Shown here piece by piece: positions 51,863 to 59,769 of a stretch of 64,000 nucleotides of DNA. The stretch comes from Saccharopolyspora galaxeae (GTDB taxonomy: Bacteria; Actinomycetota; Actinomycetes; Mycobacteriales; Pseudonocardiaceae): assembly GCF_016526145.1 (NCBI RefSeq), contig NZ_JADDUE010000010.1, positions 186,001-250,000 of the forward strand, written 5' to 3'. Within the stretch, counting starts at the first letter, position 1. Each line of letters opens with the position of its first letter. A program made the translations under genes and the position numbers. The notes under the pieces were generated by a model that was given only the letters and a program-made list of their open reading frames with translations, was not told the DNA's origin and did no database searches.

Positions 51863-52767
51863 GCGAGTCCACATTGGAACGTCCGAGCCGGGTCACCGCG
51901 CGGCAGCTGTCGCGGTCGTCGACCGCGCGGCGGGCCCGCGCGGCCGGAGCGAAGCTGTGGATCGGAGTGGTCTGCACGCTCCTGGTGGTACTGCCGGTGG
52001 CGCTGGCGAACGTGCTGCCGATTCCCGGGCCCAACGAGCAACACCTCGCAGAGCGCCGGTTGCCGCCGCTGGCGGGCGGCCACCTGTTCGGCACCGACCA
52101 GCTCGGCCGCGACCTGCTGGCGCGGGTGCTGCACGGCGGTCAGGTTTCGCTGCTGATCGGAGTGCTGGCCGTGGTGGTCTCCGGGCTGATCGGGATCGCG
52201 CTGGGCTCGCTGGCCGGGTTTTTCGGCGGCTGGATCGACGCGCTGGTCTCCCGCGCACTGGAAGCGCAGATGGCGTTGCCGCTGCTGATGATGCTGCTGC
52301 TGGTGATCGCGCTGTTCGGCCCGTCGGTGCCGGTGATCACTGCGGTGATCGCCGTGGCGCAATGGCCGGAAGTCGCGCGGCTCGCCCGCTCGCTGGTCGT
52401 GGTGGAGCGGGAGAAACCCTACGTGCAGGCGGCGCGGATGCTCGGCCTGCACCGGATTTCCGTGCTGCTGCGGCACGTTCTGCCGAACATCGTGCAGCAG
52501 GTGACGCTGGTCGTGCTGTTGCTGCTGGCGCAGGCGGTGCTGCTGGAGAGCTCGTTGAGCTACCTCGGCGCCGGTCCGCAGCGGCCGTTCGCCACCTGGG
52601 GCCGCATCATCTCCGATGGCCAGGACTACATCACCACCTCGTGGTGGATGGTCACGCTGCCCGGCCTGGTGATCGTGTTGCTGGTGGTCGGGGTGAACCT
52701 GCTCGGCGACGGCTTGCGCGACCGGGAACCGAAGGCACCGCGCGGAACGGGGTCGGATGATGCCTGA
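51859..52767 (+). CDS. ABC transporter permease (DppC type)
   Basis: A 302-residue permease with a cytoplasmic N-terminus and about six helices. It has HLFGTDQLGRDLLARVLHGGQ, the typical C-subunit start, then EREKPYVQAARMLGLHRISVL as EAA loop, HVLPNIVQQVTLV and LSYLGAGPQRPFATWGRII. It pairs with the DppB-type permease upstream. The ATG overlaps the previous stop (ATGA). Confidence 0.93.
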   Translation: MSESTLERPSRVTARQLSRSSTARRARAAGAKLWIGVVCTLLVVLPVALANVLPIPGPNEQHLAERRLPPLAGGHLFGTDQLGRDLLARVLHGGQVSLLIGVLAVVVSGLIGIALGSLAGFFGGWIDALVSRALEAQMALPLLMMLLLVIALFGPSVPVITAVIAVAQWPEVARLARSLVVVEREKPYVQAARMLGLHRISVLLRHVLPNIVQQVTLVVLLLLAQAVLLESSLSYLGAGPQRPFATWGRIISDGQDYITTSWWMVTLPGLVIVLLVVGVNLLGDGLRDREPKAPRGTGSDDA

Positions 52768-53563
52768 ACTGCTCGAAGTGGACGATCTGCAAGTCGAGCT
52801 GATCACCGGGCGCGGCGTGGTCCGCGCGGTGGACGGCGTCTCGTTCGGCCTGTCCGCGGGCGAGACGGTGACGCTCATCGGCGAGTCCGGTTCGGGCAAG
52901 TCCACCACCGCGCTCGGCCTGCTGCGGCTGTTGCCCCCGGGTCTGGCAGTGCTTTCCGGACGGGCGTTGCTGCGGGGCCGGGACGTGGTTTCGGAACCGG
53001 ATGCTGCTGCGTCGCTGCGCGGACGCGGAGTGTCGCTGATCCCGCAGGATCCGATGACCGCGCTGAGCCCGGTGCACACCGTCGGCAGCCAGCTCGCCGA
53101 AGCCGTCCGGCTGCGCGGCGCGTCCCGCTCGCAGGCCAAGCGGCGTGCGCGGGACCTGCTCGAGCAGGTGCGCATTCCGGAACCCGGCAGCCAGTTGCGG
53201 AAGTACCCGCACCAGCTTTCGGGCGGGATGCTGCAGCGGGTGCTGATCGCCATCGCGCTGGCCGGGGAACCCCGGCTGCTGGTGGCCGACGAGCCGACCA
53301 GCGCGCTGGACGTGACCGTGCAGGCCGGGGTGCTCGACCTGCTCATGGAGGTTCAGCAGGACACCGGTGCGGGCATCCTGATGATCACTCACGACCTCGG
53401 GGTGGCGCGGCTGGTATCCGATCGCATCCACGTGATGCGTCACGGCCGGTTCGTGGAAAGCGGCGAAGTGGAGCGGATCGTCGAGGACCCGGCCGAGGAT
53501 TACACGCGCGCGCTGCTGGACGCGGTGCCGCGGTTGGGATCGTGGGACGGAGAGCGCCGATGA
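52757..53563 (+). CDS. ABC transporter ATPase (DppD type)
   Basis: A 268-residue ATPase: Walker A GESGSGKST, Q-loop LIPQDPMTALSPVHTVG, signature LSGGMLQRV, Walker B LLVADEPTSALDVTVQ and H-loop ITHDLGVARL. The DPMTALSP Q-loop is typical of D-type oligopeptide ATPases. It lacks the long C-terminal zinc/iron-sulfur tail of many DppD proteins. Two adjacent ATG codons (52757, 52760) both overlap the permease end. Confidence 0.92.
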   Translation: MMPELLEVDDLQVELITGRGVVRAVDGVSFGLSAGETVTLIGESGSGKSTTALGLLRLLPPGLAVLSGRALLRGRDVVSEPDAAASLRGRGVSLIPQDPMTALSPVHTVGSQLAEAVRLRGASRSQAKRRARDLLEQVRIPEPGSQLRKYPHQLSGGMLQRVLIAIALAGEPRLLVADEPTSALDVTVQAGVLDLLMEVQQDTGAGILMITHDLGVARLVSDRIHVMRHGRFVESGEVERIVEDPAEDYTRALLDAVPRLGSWDGERR

Positions 53564-54387
53564 CCGCAGCATTGCTCGAAGTGCAGGACCTCGTGGTCGA
53601 ATTTCGCGCGCCCGGCGGGGTTTTCCGCGCGGTGGACGAGGTGGGCTTCGCGGTTCGGAAAGGCCGGACGCTGGGCATCGTCGGCGAGTCCGGTTCCGGC
53701 AAGTCCACCATCGCGCGCTCGCTGGTGCGGCTGAACACGCCGACTTCCGGGCGGATCCTGTTGGACGGCACGGACATCGCGGGTCTCGGGGAACGCAGGC
53801 TGCGGCCCCTGCGGCATCGCGTGCAGATGGTCTTCCAGGACCCGTACGGATCGCTCGATCCGCACTTGAGCGCGGCGGAAATCGTCGGCGAACCGCTCAG
53901 GATCCGCGGCGTGCGCGGCAGGGCCGAGCGCGATCGCCGGGCCGCGGAGTTGCTCGACCAGGTCGGATTGCCCAGCAGCGCACTGCACCGGCGACCGCAC
54001 GAGTTCTCCGGCGGCCAGCGCCAGCGCGTCGGGATCGCGCGCGCTTTGGCGAGCCATCCCGAGGTGCTGGTGTGCGACGAGGCCACCAGCGCGCTGGACG
54101 TGTCCGTGCAGGCGCAGGTGCTCGCGCTGCTGCGGGAGTTGCAGCGCGAGCACGGCCTTACATACCTGGTGATCTCGCACAACCTCGGCGTGGTCCGGGA
54201 AATCACCGACGAAGTGCTGGTGCTGCGCCGGGGACGCGTCGTCGAGCACGGGCCGACCGAGCACGTCCTCAACAGCCCGCAACACCCCTACACCCGGGAC
54301 TTGCGCAGTGCCGCGCTGGACCCGACCGCGATGCGCGGGCGCAAACCGCGCGATCTGCTCACGACCGAACGGAGAGTGCACGCATGA
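53560..54387 (+). CDS. ABC transporter ATPase (DppF type)
   Basis: A 275-residue ATPase: Walker A GESGSGKST, Q-loop MVFQDPYGSLDPHLSAAEIVG, signature FSGGQRQRVG, Walker B VLVCDEATSALDVSVQ, H-loop ISHNLGVVRE and the family C-terminal NSPQHPYTRDLRSA. DPYGSLDP marks the F-type partner. The ATG at 53560 overlaps the dppD-type stop, with GGAGAG upstream. It completes a five-gene importer; the next gene starts inside its stop codon, tying transport to the enzymes behind. Confidence 0.93.
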   Translation: MTAALLEVQDLVVEFRAPGGVFRAVDEVGFAVRKGRTLGIVGESGSGKSTIARSLVRLNTPTSGRILLDGTDIAGLGERRLRPLRHRVQMVFQDPYGSLDPHLSAAEIVGEPLRIRGVRGRAERDRRAAELLDQVGLPSSALHRRPHEFSGGQRQRVGIARALASHPEVLVCDEATSALDVSVQAQVLALLRELQREHGLTYLVISHNLGVVREITDEVLVLRRGRVVEHGPTEHVLNSPQHPYTRDLRSAALDPTAMRGRKPRDLLTTERRVHA

Positions 54388-55334
54388 CTTCCGAGAACCG
54401 CCTGGTGCTGGGCACCATGACGTTCGGGGACACAGTGGACGAATCCGGTGCGGCACGGATGCTGGACGCGGCGCTGGAAGCGGGAATCACCAGTGTGGAC
54501 ACCGCGAACGGCTACGCGGGCGGGAAGACCGAGGAGATCCTGCGGGAGCTGCTGCCTGCGCGGCGGGAACGCATCGCGCTGGCGACCAAGGCCGGGATGC
54601 CGCATCCGGACGCCGGGGAGCACGCACCGCTGTCGGCGAAGGGGCTGCGCGCGAGCGTCGAAGGCAGCCTGCGCCGGTTGGGCGTGTCCCACGTGGACCT
54701 GTTCTACCTGCACCAACCGGACCGTTCGACCGCTCCGGAGGAGACGCTGGGCGCGGTCGCCGAACTCGTCGCCGAAGGCAAGATCGGCGAGCTGGGCGTG
54801 TCCAACTTCGCCGCCTGGCAGATCGCCGAAATCAACCACGCCGCCGACCGCACCGGCGCGCCGCGGCCGGTCGTCGCGCAGCAGCTCTACAACCTGCTGG
54901 CCCGGCGGATCGAAGCCGAATACGCCGAGTTCGCGGCGACGACCGGGCTGCGCACCATGGTCTACAACCCGCTGGGCGGCGGGCTGCTGACCGGGCGGCA
55001 CCGCTTCGACCAGGCCCCGGCCGGTGGCCGGTTCGATGATTCGCGGCTGGCCGAGATGTACAAGAAGCGCTATTGGGACGCGTCGCTGTTCGAGGCGGTG
55101 GACCGGCTCTCGGCGATCGCCGGGGACGCGGGGCTGGAGCTGACCGAGCTTTCGCTGCGGTGGCTGCTGGACCGTCCCGCGACGGGATCGCTGCTGCTCG
55201 GCGGGTCCAAAGTGGAGCACCTGCGGGCCAACATCGCGGCCGTGCAAGCCGGGCCGCTGCCCGCGGACGTGGTGCGTGCCTGCGACGAGGTCGGTGCCTG
55301 GCTCAACGGCCCGATGCCCGCGTACAACCGCTGA
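54384..55334 (+). CDS. Aldo/keto reductase
   Basis: A 316-residue TIM-barrel oxidoreductase. LVLGTMTFGDTVDESGA starts the fold. The catalytic tetrad is visible as SVDTANGYAGGKTEEIL (Asp and Tyr), IALATKAG (Lys) and LFYLHQPDRST (His). NADP-site segments ELGVSNFAAWQI and SLLLGGSKVEHLRANI follow. It would reduce or oxidise a sugar-derived carbonyl with NADP(H). The ATG overlaps the ATPase stop (ATGA), so it belongs to the transporter operon and probably acts on the imported compound. Confidence 0.9.
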   Translation: MTSENRLVLGTMTFGDTVDESGAARMLDAALEAGITSVDTANGYAGGKTEEILRELLPARRERIALATKAGMPHPDAGEHAPLSAKGLRASVEGSLRRLGVSHVDLFYLHQPDRSTAPEETLGAVAELVAEGKIGELGVSNFAAWQIAEINHAADRTGAPRPVVAQQLYNLLARRIEAEYAEFAATTGLRTMVYNPLGGGLLTGRHRFDQAPAGGRFDDSRLAEMYKKRYWDASLFEAVDRLSAIAGDAGLELTELSLRWLLDRPATGSLLLGGSKVEHLRANIAAVQAGPLPADVVRACDEVGAWLNGPMPAYNR

Positions 55335-55411
55335 GCCGCTCAGCGCCGAACTCCGAGACCTCGACTCGATCCACAGCGTCCGATACGGACACAACGAACC
55401 GAAGGAGCAAC

Positions 55412-56173
55412 ATGATCGCCGCCGAGTTCGCCGCCAAGCTGCGCGGCCGGGAGAGAACCGTCGGCTACTGGGCGGTGCTGGACGCACCGGTCGCCACCGA
55501 GCGCATCGCGCGCCTCGGGTACGACTACGTGGCCATCGACGGCCAGCACGGCCTGGTCGGCTACTCGGGCATCCGCGACGGGATGATGGCCATCGACGCC
55601 GGCGGCCGCTCGGCCGGGCTGGTGCGGGTGGAAGCCAACGACCTCACCGCGATCGGCCGGTCGCTGGACGCCGGTGCCGCCGGAGTGATCGTGCCGCTGA
55701 TCGACACGGCCGAGGACGCCGCGGCTGCCGTGCACGCCACCCGCTACCCGCCGCGCGGCGGGCGCTCCTACGGTCCGATGCGCTCGGGTCTGCGGATCGG
55801 GCCGAAACCAGCTGATGCCGATGCGGCGACCGTCGTGCTCGCGATGATCGAGACGCCGAAGGGCTTGGCGAACGTCGAGGAGATCTGCGCGACGCCGGGC
55901 TTGGACGGTGTCTACGTTGGACCGTCGGACTTGTGCCTGGCCGTGGGCGGAGCGTTCCCCGGAGATCCGGCGGTCTCCGAGGCCTTCGAGGACGCGGTCG
56001 CCACCGTGCGCAAAGCCGCCGAAAAGGCCGGTGTCGCCGCGGGAATCCACACCGCAGGCGGCGAACTCGCCGCGCGACGGCTCGCGGAGGGCTACACCTT
56101 CGCCAGCGTCGCCTCCGACCTGGTGCACCTGGAACAAGTCGCCGCCGAACACCTGAAGGTGGCGGGCGAATGA
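55412..56173 (+). CDS. HpcH/HpaI family class II aldolase
   Basis: A 253-residue aldolase of the HpcH/HpaI (4-hydroxy-2-oxo-acid) family. YDYVAIDGQHGLVGYSGI carries the base region, LVRVEANDLTAIGRSLDAGAAGVIVPLIDT the substrate arginine, and VVLAMIETPKG and LDGVYVGPSDLCLAVG the metal-binding Glu and Asp. It splits 2-keto-3-deoxy sugar acids or similar into pyruvate and an aldehyde. AAGGAG lies five bases before the ATG. It follows the reductase by 77 bases and overlaps the sialidase-like gene (ATGA). Confidence 0.9.
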   Translation: MIAAEFAAKLRGRERTVGYWAVLDAPVATERIARLGYDYVAIDGQHGLVGYSGIRDGMMAIDAGGRSAGLVRVEANDLTAIGRSLDAGAAGVIVPLIDTAEDAAAAVHATRYPPRGGRSYGPMRSGLRIGPKPADADAATVVLAMIETPKGLANVEEICATPGLDGVYVGPSDLCLAVGGAFPGDPAVSEAFEDAVATVRKAAEKAGVAAGIHTAGGELAARRLAEGYTFASVASDLVHLEQVAAEHLKVAGE

Positions 56174-57279
56174 GCGGGGATCGGCAGGAGGCGTTCCTGC
56201 CAGCACCGGACGTGCAGTCGCACGCGGCCAACCTGATGCCGCTGCCGGGCGGGGACCTCGGCTGCGCGTGGTTCTCCGGGACGCAGGAAGGCATGTCCGA
56301 CATCGACGTGTGGTTTTCGCGCTACAGCGCGGGAAAATGGGCCGACCCCGTGCGGGTTTCCGACGACCCGGAGCGTTCCGAGCAGAACCCGGTGCTGTTC
56401 AACGCTCCCGGCGGCGAACTGTGGCTGCTCCACACCGCCCAGCACGCCGGAGACCAATACACCGCCGAAGTCCGCGTGCGCACGTCCGGTGACGACGGCC
56501 GCACTTGGGGACCGGCCCGCACGCTGGTGCCTGCGTCGGCCGGTGGCGGGGTCTTCGTGCGCCAGCCCGTCGTCGTGCTGAATTCCGGACGCTGGCTGCT
56601 GCCGGTGTTCCGCTGCCCGCGACCGGCCACCGGCCGCTGGGTCGGCGACGACGACAGCAGCGCGGTGCTCGTCTCCGACGACGCCGGCCGGACCTGGACT
56701 GCGCATGAAGTCCCGGGCAGCACCGGCTGCGTGCACATGAACATCGTCGAACTGGCCGACCGGAGCCTGCTCGCGCTGTTCCGCCGCAGGCAGGCCGATC
56801 GCATCCACCTGAGCCGATCCGCGGACGGAGCCTGCTGGAGCGAGCCCGAACCGACCGAGTTGCCGAACAACAACTCCTCCATCCAGGCCGCCGGACTGCA
56901 CGACGGTTCCGTGGCGCTGGTGTTCAACAACAGCAGCGCCGCCGACGCGACCGACCGCCGCACCTCGCTCTACGACGAGATCGACGGCGAGAGCGACGGC
57001 CAACCGCACCCGGGACCGGCGTTCTGGGGAGCGCCGCGCGCCCCGCTGACCCTGGCGATCTCCACCGACGGCGGGAGGAGCTGGCCGGTGCGCCGCGACA
57101 TCGAGACCGGCGACGGTCACTGCATGACCAACGACTCCCGCGACGGGCGCAACCGGGAGCTGTCCTACCCGTCGATCGCGCAGACCGCGGACGGGCAGCT
57201 GCACATCGCGTTCACCCACTTCCGCCGGGCGATCAAGCACGTGCGCTTGCACACCGGCTGGGCCTCGGAGGCGGCATGA
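56170..57279 (+). CDS. Sialidase-like (BNR/Asp-box) propeller protein
   Basis: A 369-residue six-bladed propeller. Asp-boxes are seen as TSGDDGRTWGP, VSDDAGRTWTA and ISTDGGRSWPV, and the C-terminal ELSYPSIAQTADGQLHIAFTHFRR resembles the last blade of exo-alpha-sialidase-like enzymes. No signal peptide is present, so it acts in the cytoplasm on an imported compound. Proteins of this group include glycosidases, lyases and isomerases of acidic sugars; the reaction cannot be fixed. It is translationally coupled on both sides (ATGA with the aldolase and with the dehydrogenase). Confidence 0.78.
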   Translation: MSGDRQEAFLPAPDVQSHAANLMPLPGGDLGCAWFSGTQEGMSDIDVWFSRYSAGKWADPVRVSDDPERSEQNPVLFNAPGGELWLLHTAQHAGDQYTAEVRVRTSGDDGRTWGPARTLVPASAGGGVFVRQPVVVLNSGRWLLPVFRCPRPATGRWVGDDDSSAVLVSDDAGRTWTAHEVPGSTGCVHMNIVELADRSLLALFRRRQADRIHLSRSADGACWSEPEPTELPNNNSSIQAAGLHDGSVALVFNNSSAADATDRRTSLYDEIDGESDGQPHPGPAFWGAPRAPLTLAISTDGGRSWPVRRDIETGDGHCMTNDSRDGRNRELSYPSIAQTADGQLHIAFTHFRRAIKHVRLHTGWASEAA

Positions 57280-58214
57280 CGATCTTGATCACCACTCCCA
57301 CCTTCGGCCGGTTCTCCACCGAGCCGTGGCGGATCCTCGAAGCGGCCGGCGAAGTGTCCCGCCCGCATCCGGACAAGATCATGCCGCCGGAAGAGCTGCG
57401 CGAGCGCATCCCGCACGCCGAGGCGCTGATCGTCGGCATGGACGACATCGGCGCGGAACTTCTCGACGCAGCACCGAAACTGCGCGTCGTGGCCAAGCAC
57501 GGCGTCGGCGTGGACACCATCGATGTCGCCGCTGCGCGGAAGCGCGGTATCCGCGTGGTGTGCGCGCCAGGCAGCAACTCGCGGGCCGTGGCGGAGCTGG
57601 CGTTCGGGCTCATGCTCGCCGCCGCGCGCGGCATCGGCGGTTCGCACGCGGCGGTGCGCGAGGGCGGCTGGCCGAAGCTGTTCGGGCCGGAGTTGCACGG
57701 CCGCACGCTCGGCGTGCTCGGGTTCGGCCGCATCGGGCGGCTGCTGGCCGGGTACGCGAGCGCGTTCGGCATGGATCTCGTCGCGCACGATCCCTACTTG
57801 GACGCGGAATCCTTTGCAGCGCAGGGTGTTCGCGGCGTCTCCTTCCAGGAATGCGTGTCCGAAGTGGACTTCTTGAGCCTGCACCTGCCGGGCTCCCAGG
57901 ACGGTCCGCTGCTGGACCGGGAGGCGCTGGCATCGATGCGCCAGGGCGCGGTGCTGGTCAACACCGCCCGCGGCGGACTCGTCGACGAGTCCGCGCTGGC
58001 CGAACTGCTGACCGGTGGCCACCTCGGCGCCGCCGGGATCGACGCGTTCTCCGTCGAACCACCGGCAGGCAACCCGCTGTTGACCGCCCCGAACGTCGTT
58101 CTCACATCGCACTTGGGCGCGTGCAGCCACCAGGCCAACCACAACATGGGCGCGCTGGTCGCCGAAGACGTGGCCCGCGTCCTCCACGGCGAGCCGCCCC
58201 TCCGCGAAGCCTGA
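57276..58214 (+). CDS. D-2-hydroxyacid dehydrogenase (PGDH-like)
   Basis: A 312-residue NAD-dependent 2-hydroxyacid dehydrogenase. The nucleotide motif is LGVLGFGRIGRLLAG, the catalytic residues lie in VNTARGGLVDE (Arg), IDAFSVEPPAG (Glu) and TSHLGACSHQA (His). The N-terminal substrate domain has VVAKHGVGVDTIDVAAARKRG. It interconverts a 2-keto and a 2-hydroxy acid, which fits keto acids from the aldolase. The ATG overlaps the sialidase-like stop. Last gene of the operon before the third 51-bp palindrome. Confidence 0.9.
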   Translation: MTILITTPTFGRFSTEPWRILEAAGEVSRPHPDKIMPPEELRERIPHAEALIVGMDDIGAELLDAAPKLRVVAKHGVGVDTIDVAAARKRGIRVVCAPGSNSRAVAELAFGLMLAAARGIGGSHAAVREGGWPKLFGPELHGRTLGVLGFGRIGRLLAGYASAFGMDLVAHDPYLDAESFAAQGVRGVSFQECVSEVDFLSLHLPGSQDGPLLDREALASMRQGAVLVNTARGGLVDESALAELLTGGHLGAAGIDAFSVEPPAGNPLLTAPNVVLTSHLGACSHQANHNMGALVAEDVARVLHGEPPLREA

Positions 58215-58222
58215 CCTGAGCC

Positions 58223-58273
58223 GAGTGAACGGACTGCCGGTCCCAATAGATCGGTCGAACGGTCCGTTCACTC
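58223..58273. repeat. 51-bp intergenic palindromic element, copy 3
   Basis: Begins GAGTGAACGGAC and ends GTCCGTTCACTC, a perfect 12-base inverted repeat, with CCCAATAGATCGG in the centre. It starts nine bases after the dehydrogenase stop and ends 31 bases before the Nramp-like start. Confidence 0.82.
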
Positions 58274-58304
58274 GGAAAGCCGCCGGGGGAGAGAAAGGAC
58301 CGAC

Positions 58305-59717
58305 ATGGCAACGACGACCGACCCGGACGCCGCGCCGGCGGATCCGTACGTGCTGCGGCCGGAAGACGCGCGGGAGGCGCCGACGACGTTCGGTGGACGG
58401 CTGCGGCACCTCGGTCCCGGCCTGGTGCTCTCCGCCGCGGTGGTCGGCTCCGGCGAGCTGATCGTGACCACCTCGCTCGGCGCCCGCGCGGGTTTCGCGC
58501 TGCTGTGGCTGGTGATCATCAGCGCCGCGGTGAAGGTCTGGGTGCAGATGGAACTGGCCCGCTGGACCATCCTCACCGGCAAGACCGCGCTGCAGGGCTA
58601 CCGCCAGGTCGGGCCGCGGATCGGGCCGGTGAGCTGGATCAACTGGTTGTGGATCGGCATGGACTTCAGCAAGATGCTGCAACGCGGCGGCATCATCGGC
58701 GGAGTCGCGGCCGCCTGCTCGATCCTGTGGCCGATCCACGGCGCGGCGCTGAGCTTCCCGTCGCTGCTGATCTGGACGGTGCTGGTCACCGCGGGACTGG
58801 TGCTGCTGCTGCGCAGCGGCCGCTACAGCGTCGTCGAGCGCAGCGCGGTCGCGGCGGTCGTCGTGTTCACCATCGCGACCGTTTCGCTGGCGCTGGCCCT
58901 GCCGCTGACGCCGTTCGCGTACGGCCTCGCCGAGCTCGGCGAGGGACTGAGCCTGCAGGTACCCGCCGGAACGATCGGCATCGCCGTGTCGATGTTCGGC
59001 CTGACCGGAGTCGGCGCCGACGAGATGACCACCTACACCTACTGGTGCCTGGAGAAGGGCTACGCGCGCTGGACCGGGCCGGACGACGGCACCGAGCAGC
59101 GCGCCCGCCGCGCCGAAGGCTGGCTGCGCGTGATGCGGCTGGACGTGCTGGTCTCGTGGCTGGTGTGCACGCTGTGCACGCTCTCGTTCTACGTGATCGG
59201 CGCGTCGGTGCTGAATCCGCAGGGCTTGGTGCCCGAAGGCAACGACATGATCACCACGCTGTCCCGGATCTACACCGACACCTTGGGTTCGTGGGCGCAG
59301 TACCTGTTCCTGTTCGGCGCGATCGCCGTGCTCGGCTCGACCGCGATCGGATCGTCGGCGAGCGTGCCCCGGCTGTGGACCAACGCGCTCGGCCTGCTCG
59401 GCGTCATCGACTGGCACGACACCCGTGTCCGCCAGCGCACGGTCCGGCTGCTGACCACGGTGTTCCCGCCGTTGTGGGCGCTGTGCTACCTGTTCGTGCA
59501 GGAGCCGGTGCTGATGGTGCAGATCGGCGGGATCGGCAGCGGGGTGTTCCTGCTCGCCGTGGTGGTCGCGGTGTGGCGGCTGCGCAGCACCGAAGTGGAC
59601 CGGCGGTTCCGCGCCAATCCCTGGCTGACGGCGGCGCTTGTGGTCAGCAGCGCGGCGATCACGGTGCTCGGGAGCTACACGGTGCTCGAGGTCTTCGGCA
59701 TCAGCATCGGCGGCTGA
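58305..59717 (+). CDS. Nramp-related transporter without the DPGN motif
   Basis: A 470-residue carrier with 11-12 membrane helices. The overall pattern is Nramp: HLGPGLVLSAAVVGSGELIV, LGARAGFALLWLVIIS, ARWTILTGKTALQGYRQ. In true Mn/Fe carriers the first helix holds DPGN and helix 6 an A/C-x-x-M pair. Here the first motif is GSGE, so the classic metal site is missing. Helix 6 is AVSMFGLTGVGADEMTTY. Relatives of this sort may carry magnesium or organic solutes. AGAGAAAGG precedes the ATG. It follows the third palindrome element and precedes a gamma-glutamyltransferase-like gene. Confidence 0.82.
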   Translation: MATTTDPDAAPADPYVLRPEDAREAPTTFGGRLRHLGPGLVLSAAVVGSGELIVTTSLGARAGFALLWLVIISAAVKVWVQMELARWTILTGKTALQGYRQVGPRIGPVSWINWLWIGMDFSKMLQRGGIIGGVAAACSILWPIHGAALSFPSLLIWTVLVTAGLVLLLRSGRYSVVERSAVAAVVVFTIATVSLALALPLTPFAYGLAELGEGLSLQVPAGTIGIAVSMFGLTGVGADEMTTYTYWCLEKGYARWTGPDDGTEQRARRAEGWLRVMRLDVLVSWLVCTLCTLSFYVIGASVLNPQGLVPEGNDMITTLSRIYTDTLGSWAQYLFLFGAIAVLGSTAIGSSASVPRLWTNALGLLGVIDWHDTRVRQRTVRLLTTVFPPLWALCYLFVQEPVLMVQIGGIGSGVFLLAVVVAVWRLRSTEVDRRFRANPWLTAALVVSSAAITVLGSYTVLEVFGISIGG

Positions 59718-59769
59718 GGCGGCGGTCGAATTCGTGAGCGGGACGCGACCTTGGACGCGGCGCAGGCCT

